Notes: generated by a model from the sequence alone, not told the origin. A DNA stretch of 64,000 nt from Desulfatitalea sp. BRH_c12 (GCA_000961655.1 LADR01000045.1:186001-250000), one strand, 5' to 3'. Shown: positions 25,703 to 35,989, numbered from the stretch's first letter. Numbers and translations are program-made.

Positions 25703-26234
25703 TTCGTTTGCCCATTAGCCCGGTACCCGCTGCACTGGCAGTTGTTTGCTGCTGCGTGCGAAGTCATTAGCGTACTTTGTACGATTTCCCGAAAGAATGC
25801 AACTCATCGGCTATTAAATTCAACGGTAACCACATTTGCTAAAGGCGCACGTTGTGTTCGCCCGGTGCGTAGATATCGGCGGATTCCTGGAGCAAATGGA
25901 CACCCTTGATGATCACGATGCCCGCTGTAGGGGCGACCGGCGGTCGCCCACGCGAACCACTGTATTCGGGGCAACGCCCAAAATGGCGAGGCCTTATTCT
26001 CCCGCACCCATGATTGTCTGGAATGCTGGTTTTGCTCCCGCACCGGGCGACCGCCGGTCGCCCCTACAGGTGAAAGCCCCTGCGATGACACGCCGAAAAG
26101 GGTTTCATCATAATTGCTGGAATGGATTGTGCAGGCTTGCATCTTGACGCAATGTGGTGCTATTGTCCCGCATCCTTTTAAGGGCAGGCAAATCAATGCC
26201 GTTCGACACTGAAAATTCGGGCGAGGAGACCACC
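25703..26234. other. Intergenic region with repeat modules
   Basis: The divergent gap between hypF and ilvE. It carries the motif GGTAACCACATTTG (25825-25838), the 26-base module at 25844-25869 shared with 11835-11860, and a widely spaced 25 bp perfect inverted repeat (25925-25949 and 26045-26069). Promoters for both genes should be here; none is close to consensus. Confidence 0.6.
25925..26069. repeat. 145 bp element bounded by a perfect 25 bp inverted repeat
   Basis: The left arm is 25925-25949, beginning CTGTAGGGGCGACCGG; the right arm is 26045-26069, ending CCGGTCGCCCCTACAG. They are exact reverse complements over 25 bases, separated by 95 bases. Each arm contains an inner palindrome (GGGCGACCGGCGGTCGCCC, one mismatch at the centre). 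No direct-repeat target duplication was seen. Confidence 0.75.
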
Positions 26235-27299
26235 ATGCAGTTGACCACAACCTTAAGCACCCAATTGAAGCCCAAACCAGATGAGAACAACCTGGGCTTC
26301 GGCATCCATTTCACCGACCACATGTTCAACATGGATTACCATCCTGAAAAGGGCTGGCACAACCCACGCATCGAACCGTATGCGCCCTTTGTCATGGATC
26401 CCTCGACCATGGTTCTGCATTACGGACAGGGCATTTTCGAAGGTCTCAAAGCCTACCGCACGGCCCGAGGCAAAATCCAGTTGTTCAGGCCTCAGAATAA
26501 TTTGAAACGGCTCAACTATTCAGCTCACAAACTGTGCATTCCGCAAATCGACGAAGCCTTCGCGCTGCAGGCCCTCAAGGAACTGATCCGCGTCGAAAAA
26601 AAGTGGGTGCCGAGTGCGCCGGGCACGTCCCTGTACATACGCCCGACCATCGTGGCCACCGACCCTTTCCTGGGCGTACGGGCTTCTCATACCTACCGGT
26701 TTTTTATCATTTTATCGCCGGTGGGCGCCTACTATCCCGAAGGCTTCAACCCGGTCAAAATCATGGTGACGCGCGATTATGTGCGCGCCGTGCGCGGCGG
26801 TCTGGGCGACACTAAAACCCTGGGCAACTATGCCGCCAGCCTTTTGGCCGGCGAAAAAGCCCACGAAGCGGGTTACACCCAGGTGTTGTGGCTGGACGGC
26901 ATCGAGCAGAAATACGTGGAAGAGGTCGGGTCGATGAATATTCTTTTTGTCATCGACAACCAAGTGGTCACCCCCATGCTCAACGGAAGCATTCTGCCCG
27001 GCGTCACCCGCGCTTCGGTGCTGGCACTCGCCAAAAGCTGGGGAATGTCGACCAGTGAACGCCGCATCAGCATCGACGAAGTTTTTGCGGCCCATAAAAG
27101 CGGTGCTCTGACGGAAATTTTCGGATCAGGTACGGCCGCCGTCATCTCTCCGGTCGGTGAGCTTAAATATGAGCAAGAGACCATCACCATTGGCAATGGC
27201 AAGGCCGGCCCGGTTGCGCAACGCCTGTTCGACACCATGGTGGATATCCAATATGGCCGCGCCGAAGACCCCATGGGATGGATAGAGCCTGTCGATTGA
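26235..27299 (+). CDS. ilvE: Branched-chain amino acid aminotransferase
   Basis: A 354-residue fold-type IV PLP aminotransferase. Typical features are LHYGQGIFEGLKAYR near the N-terminus, RPTIVATDPFLGVR, the segment GGLGDTKTLGNYAASL with the PLP-binding Lys, and FGSGTAAVISPVG at the cofactor phosphate. It is the longer group II (plant/actinobacterial/mitochondrial-like) form. It interconverts Leu, Ile and Val with their 2-oxo acids. The frame is open 27 codons upstream, but the ATG at 26235 has GAGGAG eight bases before it. Single gene; no attenuator was recognised. Confidence 0.92.
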   Translation: MQLTTTLSTQLKPKPDENNLGFGIHFTDHMFNMDYHPEKGWHNPRIEPYAPFVMDPSTMVLHYGQGIFEGLKAYRTARGKIQLFRPQNNLKRLNYSAHKLCIPQIDEAFALQALKELIRVEKKWVPSAPGTSLYIRPTIVATDPFLGVRASHTYRFFIILSPVGAYYPEGFNPVKIMVTRDYVRAVRGGLGDTKTLGNYAASLLAGEKAHEAGYTQVLWLDGIEQKYVEEVGSMNILFVIDNQVVTPMLNGSILPGVTRASVLALAKSWGMSTSERRISIDEVFAAHKSGALTEIFGSGTAAVISPVGELKYEQETITIGNGKAGPVAQRLFDTMVDIQYGRAEDPMGWIEPVD

Positions 27300-27516
27300 T
27301 CAAGTAAATACCCGATTGCCGCTTTACAAGCCGCGCATGCCCTATTATTCTTATGCGATACAAACGATCGTATCTTTCTTAAGGGTCATGCTATTCGGCC
27401 ACTTTTCCTTGTACCGATTGGGTGCTTCATCATTACCGGTGTGAACAAGACGTTGTGAGTGAAATCCCTGTTCAGACCTGCGGTGATGGGGTGTTCAAAA
27501 GCCAAAGGAGATATTC

Positions 27517-28392
27517 ATGCAAGTGCGTAAAGCCGTTTTTCCGGTGGCGGGTCTGGGTACCCGCTTTTTACCGGCGACAAAGGCCATGCCCAAGGAAATG
27601 CTTCCTGTCGTGGACAAGCCGCTGATTCAATATGCCGTGGAAGAGGCACTGTCCGCCGGCATACGGGAGATCATTTTTGTGACCGGTCGCAGCAAGCAGG
27701 CCATCGAGGACCACTTCGATCACTTCTGCGAATTGGAACAAACCCTGATGGCCCGCAGCAAAAACGCCCTGCTGAGTGAAATCAGCCAACTCGTGCCCGA
27801 ATCCGGTACCTTTATTTACACGCGCCAGAACGAGCCGCTCGGATTAGGTCACGCGATCTGGTGCGCGCGCCATATCGTCGGAAACGAACCTTTCGCGGTA
27901 CTGCTGGCGGACGACCTGATCAAAGCGAAGAAACCGGTGCTGTCGCAAATGATCGAATGCTACAACGATCTGCGCACCTCAATCGTATGCGTGGAAGAGG
28001 TGGATCCCGACCGCACGGCCAGCTACGGCATCCTGGATGCCGATCCGCCGGAAAACCGCCTGACCAAAATTCGCGGATTGGTGGAAAAGCCCAAACCCGA
28101 AGATGCCCCTTCCAACCTGGCCATCATCGGTCGGTATATCCTGACACCGGAGATTTTCGCCATTCTTGAACGCAAGGAAACCGGTGCGGGCGGTGAGATT
28201 CAAATTACCGATGCCATGGGGAAACTGATCGACTCGCAAGCGATCTATGGCTACCGTTACGAGGGAACGCGCTTTGACTGCGGCACGAAGGTCGGTTTTC
28301 AGATGGCCAATCTCTCTTACGCTCTCGACCGGCCCGAACTGCGCGAAAGATTGGTCCCTTACATGCGCGAGATGCTGAATTTACCATCATAA
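27517..28392 (+). CDS. galU: UTP-glucose-1-phosphate uridylyltransferase
   Basis: A 291-residue GalU, full length. The nucleotide-binding signature GLGTRFLPATKAMPKEM lies at residues 11-27, and LLADDLI, GLVEKPKPEDAPSNLA and the C-terminal DCGTKVGFQMA follow. It makes UDP-glucose from UTP and glucose-1-phosphate. AAAGGAG precedes the ATG by a normal distance. It is the first gene of the glycogen block, and because no glgC is present here its UDP-glucose may be the donor for the glycogen synthase downstream (inference). Confidence 0.95.
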   Translation: MQVRKAVFPVAGLGTRFLPATKAMPKEMLPVVDKPLIQYAVEEALSAGIREIIFVTGRSKQAIEDHFDHFCELEQTLMARSKNALLSEISQLVPESGTFIYTRQNEPLGLGHAIWCARHIVGNEPFAVLLADDLIKAKKPVLSQMIECYNDLRTSIVCVEEVDPDRTASYGILDADPPENRLTKIRGLVEKPKPEDAPSNLAIIGRYILTPEIFAILERKETGAGGEIQITDAMGKLIDSQAIYGYRYEGTRFDCGTKVGFQMANLSYALDRPELRERLVPYMREMLNLPS

Positions 28393-28478
28393 ACGAAATG
28401 CCATGAACCGTCGGGTTCCGCAACAACGAGGTCACACACAAGTTTGTCCCTACATTTAAGCTCATCTGTGCTTTGGCG

Positions 28479-28522
28479 CGGAATGCGCCGTTCAGCCGAA
28501 AGAACTGTTTCGGCGCATTCCG
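28479..28522 (+). terminator. Long hairpin after galU
   Basis: CGGAATGCGCCG (28479-28490) and CGGCGCATTCCG (28511-28522) form a perfect 12 bp stem with a 20-base loop, 87 bases after the galU stop. Only CTCCTTT follows, so it is an imperfect intrinsic terminator or a palindromic repeat. Confidence 0.5.
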
Positions 28523-28656
28523 ACTCCTTTGCCGCACCGCGGATGGAACCTAAGAACGCGATTTTTATCCCCCAACCAACGTGAATACCACATTCTAACC
28601 CTTCATACAGCCGGTCTGTTGTCCGACCGGCATGATGATCAAGTTTTGGAGCCAGC

Positions 28657-31600
28657 ATGTCGGCCAAAAAAGCCAAGCAAGACCCCATCGTTCAAGAGCC
28701 CGCGCCAGGGCAGCGCCTACTCCTTTTTCGAGGGGACCGGGTGCTTTTCCGCCTGCACGCCGATAGCGCTGCAACGGGCAGCGCCTATGTGCGCACCAAT
28801 CTGGGACATGCGCGCATCGGCCGGCGCGAAATCATCCGTTCCGTCGAATTGAACGAAGCCCCGCTGGGAAGGGACTGGTTCGATATCCCCATGCCATCGA
28901 CAGCGCCCGGCCGTTTCGAAATCGCCCTGCCACTGATCGAAGTGGGCCATTTCGAAGCCAAATGTTTCTTTTTGCCCGAAGGCCGGAACGAACCAGTCTG
29001 GCCGGACGGCCCCAATACCAACATTAACGTGGAACCGGCCGATACGGTCTGCGGCAATATCGTCTACAACGCCTTCGTCCGTCAGTTCGGCCCGCATAAA
29101 ATGTGCCCCCGCAGCGATTTCTCGGAAACGGCCGATTGCATCAAAAAGCTCGACGGGGCTGGCTACGCCGTCATACCGCCTTCAGGCACCTTCCGTGAGC
29201 TGATTGCCGAACTCGACTTCATCATGGGCCGCCTGGGATGCCGCCTGCTGCAGCTGCTGCCAATCCACCCGACCCCGACCACTTTTGCCCGCATGGGGCG
29301 CTACGGCAGCCCCTACGCCGCCCTGAGTTTCACTGCTGTCGATCCGGCCTTGGCTGAATTCGATCCCAAAGCCACACCCCTGGAGCAGTTCGTCGAACTG
29401 GTCGATGCGGTGCATGCGCGCGCGGGCAAAATCATCATCGATATCGCTATCAATCACACCGGTTGGGCGGCCAACCTGCACGAGACGCATCCGCAGTGGC
29501 TGGCGCGCAAGGAGAACGGTGAAATCGAGAACCCGGGTGCCTGGGGCGTGGTGTGGGAAGATCTGACGCGCCTGGATTACCGCCACAAAGATATGTGGCC
29601 TTACATGGCCGACGTTTTCCTGACCTGGTGCCGGCGCGGCGTGGACGGGTTCCGTTGCGATGCCGGCTACATGATCCCCACCCCGGCCTGGCAATATATC
29701 ATTGCCAAAGTACGCGAGCAGTTCCCCGATACCCTCTTTCTGCTCGAAGGATTGGGCGGCAACATGTCCGTGACCCGCGATCTGCTCAATCGCGCCAATT
29801 TCAATTGGGCCTACTCGGAACTGTTTCAAAATTACGACCGCGGGCAGATCGAGTGGTATCTGCCCGGCGCCAACGAAATGAGCGTCACGGATGGCATCAA
29901 TGTCCATTTTGCCGAAACCCACGACAACAACCGCCTGGCCGCCACCTCCCCGACGTTCGCCCGCATGCGCACGGCGCTGTGCGCGTTGCTCGCGCCGCAT
30001 GGCGCTTTCGGGTTCACCAATGGCGTCGAATGGCTGGCGACCGAAAAGATCAACGTGCATGATGCCTGCGCACTCAACTGGGGCGCGCCTGACAACCAGG
30101 TGGATGCCATCGCCCATCTGAGCCATTTGCTCAAAACCCATCCCGCCTTCGGGGCCCAAGTGCGGTTAGCGCTCATCAGCCATGGAGAGGGCCATTTCAT
30201 CGCCTTGGAACGCCTGCACCATGCCAGCGGCCGAAGCGTGGTAATCGTCGCCAATCTTTCTGCCGAAAAAACGGTCACAGCCGGCTGGCATGTCCAAACG
30301 ACCGATGACCGGACAACCGCATGGATCGATCTTCTGACCGGCCGACCCATGGCGGTAAAACAGGGCAAACGCAGTTGCCGGATGTCTCTGGCAGCCGGGC
30401 AGGTGGTCTGCCTGACCCATGCCGACGATCCTTGGCTGACATCGAAAGCGCAGGATAGTGCGGGACGGCCCCCGGCGATCATCGACCAGCGCCTGCGGGC
30501 CAAGGCCCAGGAGATTGCGGCACACTTTCCGGCGAACGCCAATGGCGATCCCGAGCAGGCCGCGCTGGCGCTGTGCGCCGACCCTGAATCCTACTGCGCA
30601 AGGCTGAATCATCCCAGCCAGGCGCCTCGTACGGTAGCATGGGATTACCCGTCCGATTTGCGGCGAGTGGTCATGTTGCCACCCGGCCACCTGCTGCTGG
30701 TGCGCGCCGCAAACCCTTTTCACGCGCGCATCGCCGCGGGCGAATACGTTCACGCGGTGGAAGAGAGCATGGCCGATGCGCAGGGCCGCCATTTCGTCCT
30801 GTTTGCCCCCTTGCCCACGCCCGAAGCGCATACCCCTTATGATCTGGAGATCGTGTTGTACGATCCTGGGCACATCCGCCACGAGAAAGCCCAACTGCTC
30901 TATTTGACCGAGGGCCGTCACGTGCGCGTGCGCACCACCTTTTCGCGCAACGACTGCCACCGCATGCCGCTGCTGGTGCTGGGCACCAACGGAAGCGGCG
31001 CCATGATGCGTGTACATGCCGACACAGGCCTGCGCAGCCGTTACGATGCCTTACTGGCCGCCAATTTGAATCCCGATTTTCCGGAAGACCGTCACAACAT
31101 GCTGGCGCGCTTTCGCGCCTGGGTTACTTACCAGGGCTATTCGCAGGAGATCACCCTGGACTGCCTCAAGCAGTTCGGGTTCGATTACCGCACCGGCGCC
31201 TGGTGGCGCTACCAAGTGGTGACCGGCCAAGGCGAACACATTGTGCTGCAGGTCAGGGCCCAAATGCTGCCCGAACCGGCAAATACCATCGTCTATCAGT
31301 TCGAACGCTTGTACCGGCTGGCCGGGCGAGATGAATTGGCCGATGACTGCGCCGTGACGCTGATCGTCCGCCCGGACATAGAAGATCGCAATTTCCATCA
31401 CACGACCAAGGCCTTTGAAGGCCCGGAACATCATTGGCCAAAAATGATAACCGCTTCCGCAAACGGGTTCCGGTTTTCGCCGGCCCCGGAAAGAAATCTT
31501 TTCATCCAGGCCGATCGCGGCACTTTCACGATCGCACCCGAATGGTATTACATGGTTCATCGCGCCCTGGAGGCCGAGCGCGGTCTCGATTCGGCCTCGG

Positions 31601-32937
31601 ATCTTTATGGCCCGGGCTATTTCGCTTGCCCGCTGCAAGGCGGCCAGCAGGTCACTTTAACCGCCCAGACAGGCGCTGACTGGACCCCGCCAGCGCGCGA
31701 GCCCGAAACCGAACAACGTCTGCCGGCAGACGATTTGCCCATCGATACGGCCATGACTCTGGCCCTGGACCAGTATGTGGTACGGCGCGGCGCGTTCAAC
31801 ACGGTGATCGCCGGATTTCCCTGGTTCCTGGACTGGGGCCGCGATACCTTGATTGTGGTGCGGGGCCTTATTGCCGCCGGACGCCTCACGACCAGCCGCG
31901 CCATTTTGGCGCAATTCGCCCATTTTGAAGACCGCGGGACCCTGCCCAACATGATCCGCGGCAACGATGCCGGCAACCGCGACACATCGGACGCCCCCTT
32001 GTGGCTCTTCACAGCCTGCAATGATTTGGTCAAGGCCGAGAGGCACAACGGGTTCCTGGCGCAAGCCTGTAATGGACGCGACATTCGCCGGATTCTGATC
32101 GATATTGCCTCAGCAGTGATGGCCGGCACACCCAACGGGATCGTCATGGACCCCGCGTCCGGCTTGCTTTTCAGCCCCTCCCATTTCACCTGGATGGACA
32201 CCAATTTCCCGGCCGGATCGCCGCGGCAGGGGTATCCGATCGAAATCCAGGCCTTATGGCACGCGGCCCTGACTTTCCTGGACCGGATCGATGAGGGTAA
32301 AGAAAAACCCTGGCAAACACTGGCCGCAAAGGTCAAATCCGCCATCGTTGAATTGTTCTGGCTGCCCGAGTTGGGTTTTTTGAGCGATTGCCGGCACGCC
32401 GAACCCGGTCAATCCGCGCATCGCGCCCGTCCGGACGATGCGCTGCGCCCCAATCAACTGCTGGCCATTACCTTGGGCGCGGTCGACGAACCGGTGATCA
32501 TCCGGGCCGTACTGAGTGCCTGCCAGCGCCTGCTGGTGCCGGGGGCCATCCGCAGCTTGGCCGACCTTCCGGTGCGCTTCCCCCTGGCGGTACGCAAGGA
32601 CGGTCAGTTGCTCAACGACCCGTTAAACCCGTTTTGGGGCCACTATTTTGGCGATGAGGACACCCGGCGCAAACCCGCCTACCATAATGGCACGGCCTGG
32701 ACATGGCCATTTCCTTTATTTTGCGAGGCCTTTGCCGACTGTTACGGCAGCGAGGGCCGGGGCAGCGCCCTGGCCTGGCTGTCGAGCAGCGTGCAGCTGA
32801 TCAATAGCCATTGCGCGGGCCATGTGCCGGAGGTCCTGGACGGTCATGCCCCTCATCATCAACGCGGCTGTGATGCCCAGGCTTGGGGCGTTAGCGAACT
32901 GCTGCGGGTCTGGAAAAAATTGACGACCCGCACATAG
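28657..32937 (+). CDS. Two-domain glycogen debranching enzyme (GH13 amylase + GDE C-terminal glucosidase)
   Basis: A very large 1426-residue protein. Residues about 130-520 form a GH13 barrel with intact catalytic motifs: DIAINHTGW, GVDGFRCDAGYM (nucleophile Asp), LFLLEGLGG (acid/base Glu) and FAETHDNNR. After a beta-rich middle region, residues about 1030-1420 match the glycogen debranching enzyme C-terminal (GDE_C) domain: FNTVIAGFPWFLDWGRDTL, LPNMIRGNDAGNRDTSDAPLW and YHNGTAWTWPFPLF. By analogy with eukaryotic debranching enzyme, the first half transfers maltosyl units and the second cleaves the alpha-1,6 branch. It is followed by glycogen phosphorylase, its functional partner. No signal peptide; cytoplasmic. 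The ATG at 28657 fits the domain start. Confidence 0.88.
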   Translation: MSAKKAKQDPIVQEPAPGQRLLLFRGDRVLFRLHADSAATGSAYVRTNLGHARIGRREIIRSVELNEAPLGRDWFDIPMPSTAPGRFEIALPLIEVGHFEAKCFFLPEGRNEPVWPDGPNTNINVEPADTVCGNIVYNAFVRQFGPHKMCPRSDFSETADCIKKLDGAGYAVIPPSGTFRELIAELDFIMGRLGCRLLQLLPIHPTPTTFARMGRYGSPYAALSFTAVDPALAEFDPKATPLEQFVELVDAVHARAGKIIIDIAINHTGWAANLHETHPQWLARKENGEIENPGAWGVVWEDLTRLDYRHKDMWPYMADVFLTWCRRGVDGFRCDAGYMIPTPAWQYIIAKVREQFPDTLFLLEGLGGNMSVTRDLLNRANFNWAYSELFQNYDRGQIEWYLPGANEMSVTDGINVHFAETHDNNRLAATSPTFARMRTALCALLAPHGAFGFTNGVEWLATEKINVHDACALNWGAPDNQVDAIAHLSHLLKTHPAFGAQVRLALISHGEGHFIALERLHHASGRSVVIVANLSAEKTVTAGWHVQTTDDRTTAWIDLLTGRPMAVKQGKRSCRMSLAAGQVVCLTHADDPWLTSKAQDSAGRPPAIIDQRLRAKAQEIAAHFPANANGDPEQAALALCADPESYCARLNHPSQAPRTVAWDYPSDLRRVVMLPPGHLLLVRAANPFHARIAAGEYVHAVEESMADAQGRHFVLFAPLPTPEAHTPYDLEIVLYDPGHIRHEKAQLLYLTEGRHVRVRTTFSRNDCHRMPLLVLGTNGSGAMMRVHADTGLRSRYDALLAANLNPDFPEDRHNMLARFRAWVTYQGYSQEITLDCLKQFGFDYRTGAWWRYQVVTGQGEHIVLQVRAQMLPEPANTIVYQFERLYRLAGRDELADDCAVTLIVRPDIEDRNFHHTTKAFEGPEHHWPKMITASANGFRFSPAPERNLFIQADRGTFTIAPEWYYMVHRALEAERGLDSASDLYGPGYFACPLQGGQQVTLTAQTGADWTPPAREPETEQRLPADDLPIDTAMTLALDQYVVRRGAFNTVIAGFPWFLDWGRDTLIVVRGLIAAGRLTTSRAILAQFAHFEDRGTLPNMIRGNDAGNRDTSDAPLWLFTACNDLVKAERHNGFLAQACNGRDIRRILIDIASAVMAGTPNGIVMDPASGLLFSPSHFTWMDTNFPAGSPRQGYPIEIQALWHAALTFLDRIDEGKEKPWQTLAAKVKSAIVELFWLPELGFLSDCRHAEPGQSAHRARPDDALRPNQLLAITLGAVDEPVIIRAVLSACQRLLVPGAIRSLADLPVRFPLAVRKDGQLLNDPLNPFWGHYFGDEDTRRKPAYHNGTAWTWPFPLFCEAFADCYGSEGRGSALAWLSSSVQLINSHCAGHVPEVLDGHAPHHQRGCDAQAWGVSELLRVWKKLTTRT

Positions 32938-33060
32938 CGGGCTGCCCAGGTGGCACGGACACGATCGAACTGAAAAACGTGGACATTGCAGCCTTCATGA
33001 TTAATTTGGCGCTTATGATTCCAGCGCCACCGCGACCGACCACCCAACAGGAGTGATAAA

Positions 33061-35610
33061 ATGAAGCACATACTGGCTTACCAGGTCTTTCCCCGGTTGC
33101 CTGGTTCGTTGAGTTTTCTAGGTGTACTATCCCGTAATCTATGGTGGTCTTGGAAACCGGATGCGATCGAACTGTTCCGGCGCGTGGACCCGCGGCTATG
33201 GGAAGCGTCCGGCCGCAATCCCATCGTCTTCGCAACGCAGGTATCGCAGGAGCGCCTTCAAAAATTGTCCAGGGACGACAGTTTTCTTGCGCACCTGGAT
33301 CGCGTACGGCAGCAATTCAAGGAACGCGTTCTGGCCACGCCCGACATTGGCGAAAACCCATATGGGTCGGGTACGCGCATAGCGTACTTTTCGATGGAGT
33401 TCGGGATTCATGAAAGTCTGCCGCTCTTTGCCGGCGGGCTTGGGGTTCTGGCCGGAGACCATCTGAAATCGTCATCCCATATGGGCCTCCCGATGGCGGC
33501 CGTTGGTCTGCTCTACCGCCAGGGTTATTTTCAGCAGTTGCTCGATCCTAATGGCTGGCAGCAAGAAACCTACCCGGAAACCGATTTGTATACCCTGCCT
33601 TTGGTGCGTGTCAAAGACAACACCGGCGCCGACTTGCGCATTCGCGTGTCCGGTCCGGCAGGCGACATTCTTGCGGATGTATGGAAAATCATGATCGGCC
33701 GGATCCCTTTGTTCCTCTTGGACACCAATGTCATGGACAACCCGCCTGCGATCAGGGATATCACGGCGCGTCTTTACAACAGCGAGCCGGGCATCCGGCT
33801 GGCGCAGGAAGTCCTGCTGGGTATCGGCGGCATGCAGGCCCTGACCGCCATGGGCATCGAACCGACTGTGTGCCATATGAACGAAGGGCACAGTACCTTT
33901 GCCAACGTCGAGCGCATTGCGCTTTTCATGGAACGACATGGCGTGGATTTGCCCACGGCATTGGAAATCGTGGCCCGTACATCGGTATTCACGACCCATA
34001 CGCCTGTGGCTGCCGGACATGACGAATTTCCGACGGATATGGTGCGCCCTTACATCAAGCCGCTGGCCAAAAGGCTGATGATTTCCGAAGACGAAGTCCT
34101 TGCCTGGGGCCGGACCGGCAATGCTGAACCCCAGGGGCCTTTTTCGATGTTTATCCTGGGCCTGCGGCTTTCGCAGTACTGCAATGGGGTCAGCCGCCTG
34201 CACGGTCGCGTTGCGCGGCGCATGTGGTCGCATGTGTGGCCGGAGCGCTCGGAAGAAGACATCCCGATCAGCCATGTCACCAACGGTGTGCATATCTCCA
34301 GTTTCATCGCACCCGATATCGTCATGCTTTTCGAACGTTACCTTGGCCCCGAATGGCACTATACCAGCCGTAAACTGGAAAATGTCGAGCGCATCGATGA
34401 AATTTACGACGAAGAATTGTGGCGCGCGCATGAGATGAACCGCACCCGGCTGATCAGCAAGGTGCGCGAGTTGCTGGTCAAGCAGTACAGTCGCCGCAAT
34501 GCGCCCACATCGGTTGTCAAGGCTGCTGAAAACGCGCTCGATCCCGAGGTGCTGACCATCGGGTTCGCCCGCCGGTTTGCCACCTACAAGCGTGCCAATC
34601 TTATTTTGCGGGATCCGGAGCGGCTGAAAGCCATTTTAACCTCCAAGGACCGTCCCGTGCAGATTATTTTCGCTGGCAAGGCCCACCCCCAGGACAATGA
34701 AGGCAAGGAGTTGATCCGCAACATCATCCAGTTCACGCGCCAGCACAATGTGGCCGATCACATCGCCTTTCTGGAAGATTACGATATGGGCATTGCACGC
34801 CATTTGGTACAAGGCGTGGATGTATGGCTCAACACGCCGCGCCGGCCATTGGAGGCATGCGGCACATCCGGCATGAAAGCCGCCATCAACGGCGCCCTCA
34901 ATCTGAGCATTCTGGATGGATGGTGGGACGAGGGCTATCACCCGGACCGTGGATGGAGCCTTGGTGGCCGGGAAGAGATGGCCGATCCGGCCTACCAGGA
35001 CGCCGTCGAAGTCCAGGCGTTGTACAACATCCTGGAAAACGACGTGATCCCCTGCTTTTACGATCGCGCCTCCGGCAATATGCCCACGGAATGGCTGGCC
35101 AAGATGAAAGCCTCCATGCGCATGGCCATGGCCGAGTTTTGCAGTCACCGCATGGTCCATGACTACCAACAGCGCTTCTATCTACCCGCGGTGCAGCGTC
35201 AGCGGGAGCTTTTGGAGGCCGATGCCGCCGAAGCGACACGCCTGAGCGTGCTGCACAAGCGACTGGTCGATCTATGGAAAGAAATTCGCGTCGGTGTTCC
35301 CGAACGCGACCACGAGGGGCCTTTTCAAGTCGAAGACACCTTCGGTGTCAGTAGCATTGTCCACCTGGGTCTGTTGAAGCCTTCTGAAGTCACAGTGGAG
35401 TTATACTACGGCCGCATGAAACGAATGACCGAATTGATCACCGGCCAGACCCAGGAGATGACCATGGCGGAAGACCGCGGGGATGGCAGCTATCTTTATC
35501 GCTGTACCGTGACATGCAGAGAGTCGGGCCGGTATGGGTTCACGGTTCGGGTGGTGCCGCAGGCGGACGACTGGATCCGCTTTACACCCGGATTGCTGAC
35601 CTGGGCATGA
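33061..35610 (+). CDS. glgP: Alpha-glucan (glycogen) phosphorylase
   Basis: An 849-residue GT35 phosphorylase of the TIGR02094 (short alpha-glucan phosphorylase) type, starting with the family's extra N-terminal segment LSRNLWWSWKPDA. Active-site features include YFSMEFGIHESLPLFAGGLGVLAGD, HMNEGHS, HVTNGVH, FARRFATYKRANL and the PLP-binding Lys in EACGTSGMKAAINGAL. It releases glucose-1-phosphate from linear glucan ends in the cytoplasm; the product can feed GalU. AGGAG lies before the ATG. It is 123 bases after the debranching gene, most likely in the same operon. Confidence 0.95.
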   Translation: MKHILAYQVFPRLPGSLSFLGVLSRNLWWSWKPDAIELFRRVDPRLWEASGRNPIVFATQVSQERLQKLSRDDSFLAHLDRVRQQFKERVLATPDIGENPYGSGTRIAYFSMEFGIHESLPLFAGGLGVLAGDHLKSSSHMGLPMAAVGLLYRQGYFQQLLDPNGWQQETYPETDLYTLPLVRVKDNTGADLRIRVSGPAGDILADVWKIMIGRIPLFLLDTNVMDNPPAIRDITARLYNSEPGIRLAQEVLLGIGGMQALTAMGIEPTVCHMNEGHSTFANVERIALFMERHGVDLPTALEIVARTSVFTTHTPVAAGHDEFPTDMVRPYIKPLAKRLMISEDEVLAWGRTGNAEPQGPFSMFILGLRLSQYCNGVSRLHGRVARRMWSHVWPERSEEDIPISHVTNGVHISSFIAPDIVMLFERYLGPEWHYTSRKLENVERIDEIYDEELWRAHEMNRTRLISKVRELLVKQYSRRNAPTSVVKAAENALDPEVLTIGFARRFATYKRANLILRDPERLKAILTSKDRPVQIIFAGKAHPQDNEGKELIRNIIQFTRQHNVADHIAFLEDYDMGIARHLVQGVDVWLNTPRRPLEACGTSGMKAAINGALNLSILDGWWDEGYHPDRGWSLGGREEMADPAYQDAVEVQALYNILENDVIPCFYDRASGNMPTEWLAKMKASMRMAMAEFCSHRMVHDYQQRFYLPAVQRQRELLEADAAEATRLSVLHKRLVDLWKEIRVGVPERDHEGPFQVEDTFGVSSIVHLGLLKPSEVTVELYYGRMKRMTELITGQTQEMTMAEDRGDGSYLYRCTVTCRESGRYGFTVRVVPQADDWIRFTPGLLTWA

Positions 35611-35989
35611 TACGGCCCAATGGCCCGGCCGGTGGGTGCCATGCAAGCGACGCGTTTTAGCGCGCCTTCGTGCAGCGCTGGGTCAGCGGCCCATACTGGC
35701 TGAGCGACCGTCACATCGCGTTTGTGAGACGCAAATGCGGTTACTCTTCTTTTTATTGCATGGATTGTTGAAAAATCATTGAACCGGTGGTAGCGTCTTC
35801 TCTTTAAAATCTTATCAGAAACATTCATGAAAAAGTATATGTGCCGGAGAAAGTCATGCGGATAGAATCGACAGAATTCCTTCGCTTTCCTCTCTCAACG
35901 TTCGACACTCAACTCCGGCGCAGTAGGCTTAAATAACTTTTTAAACAAATCAGCCAAATCGAGCCTCTTGAGACGGATAGAAAAGACGC
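35611..35989. other. Intergenic region before glycogen synthase gene
   Basis: Contains an inverted copy of the CGCATTTG intergenic motif (CAAATGCGGTTAC, 35732-35744). At 35856-35936 is a 26-codon open frame beginning with ATG, six bases after GGAG, which could be a leader peptide but has no supporting similarity. No consensus promoter was seen. Confidence 0.4.
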
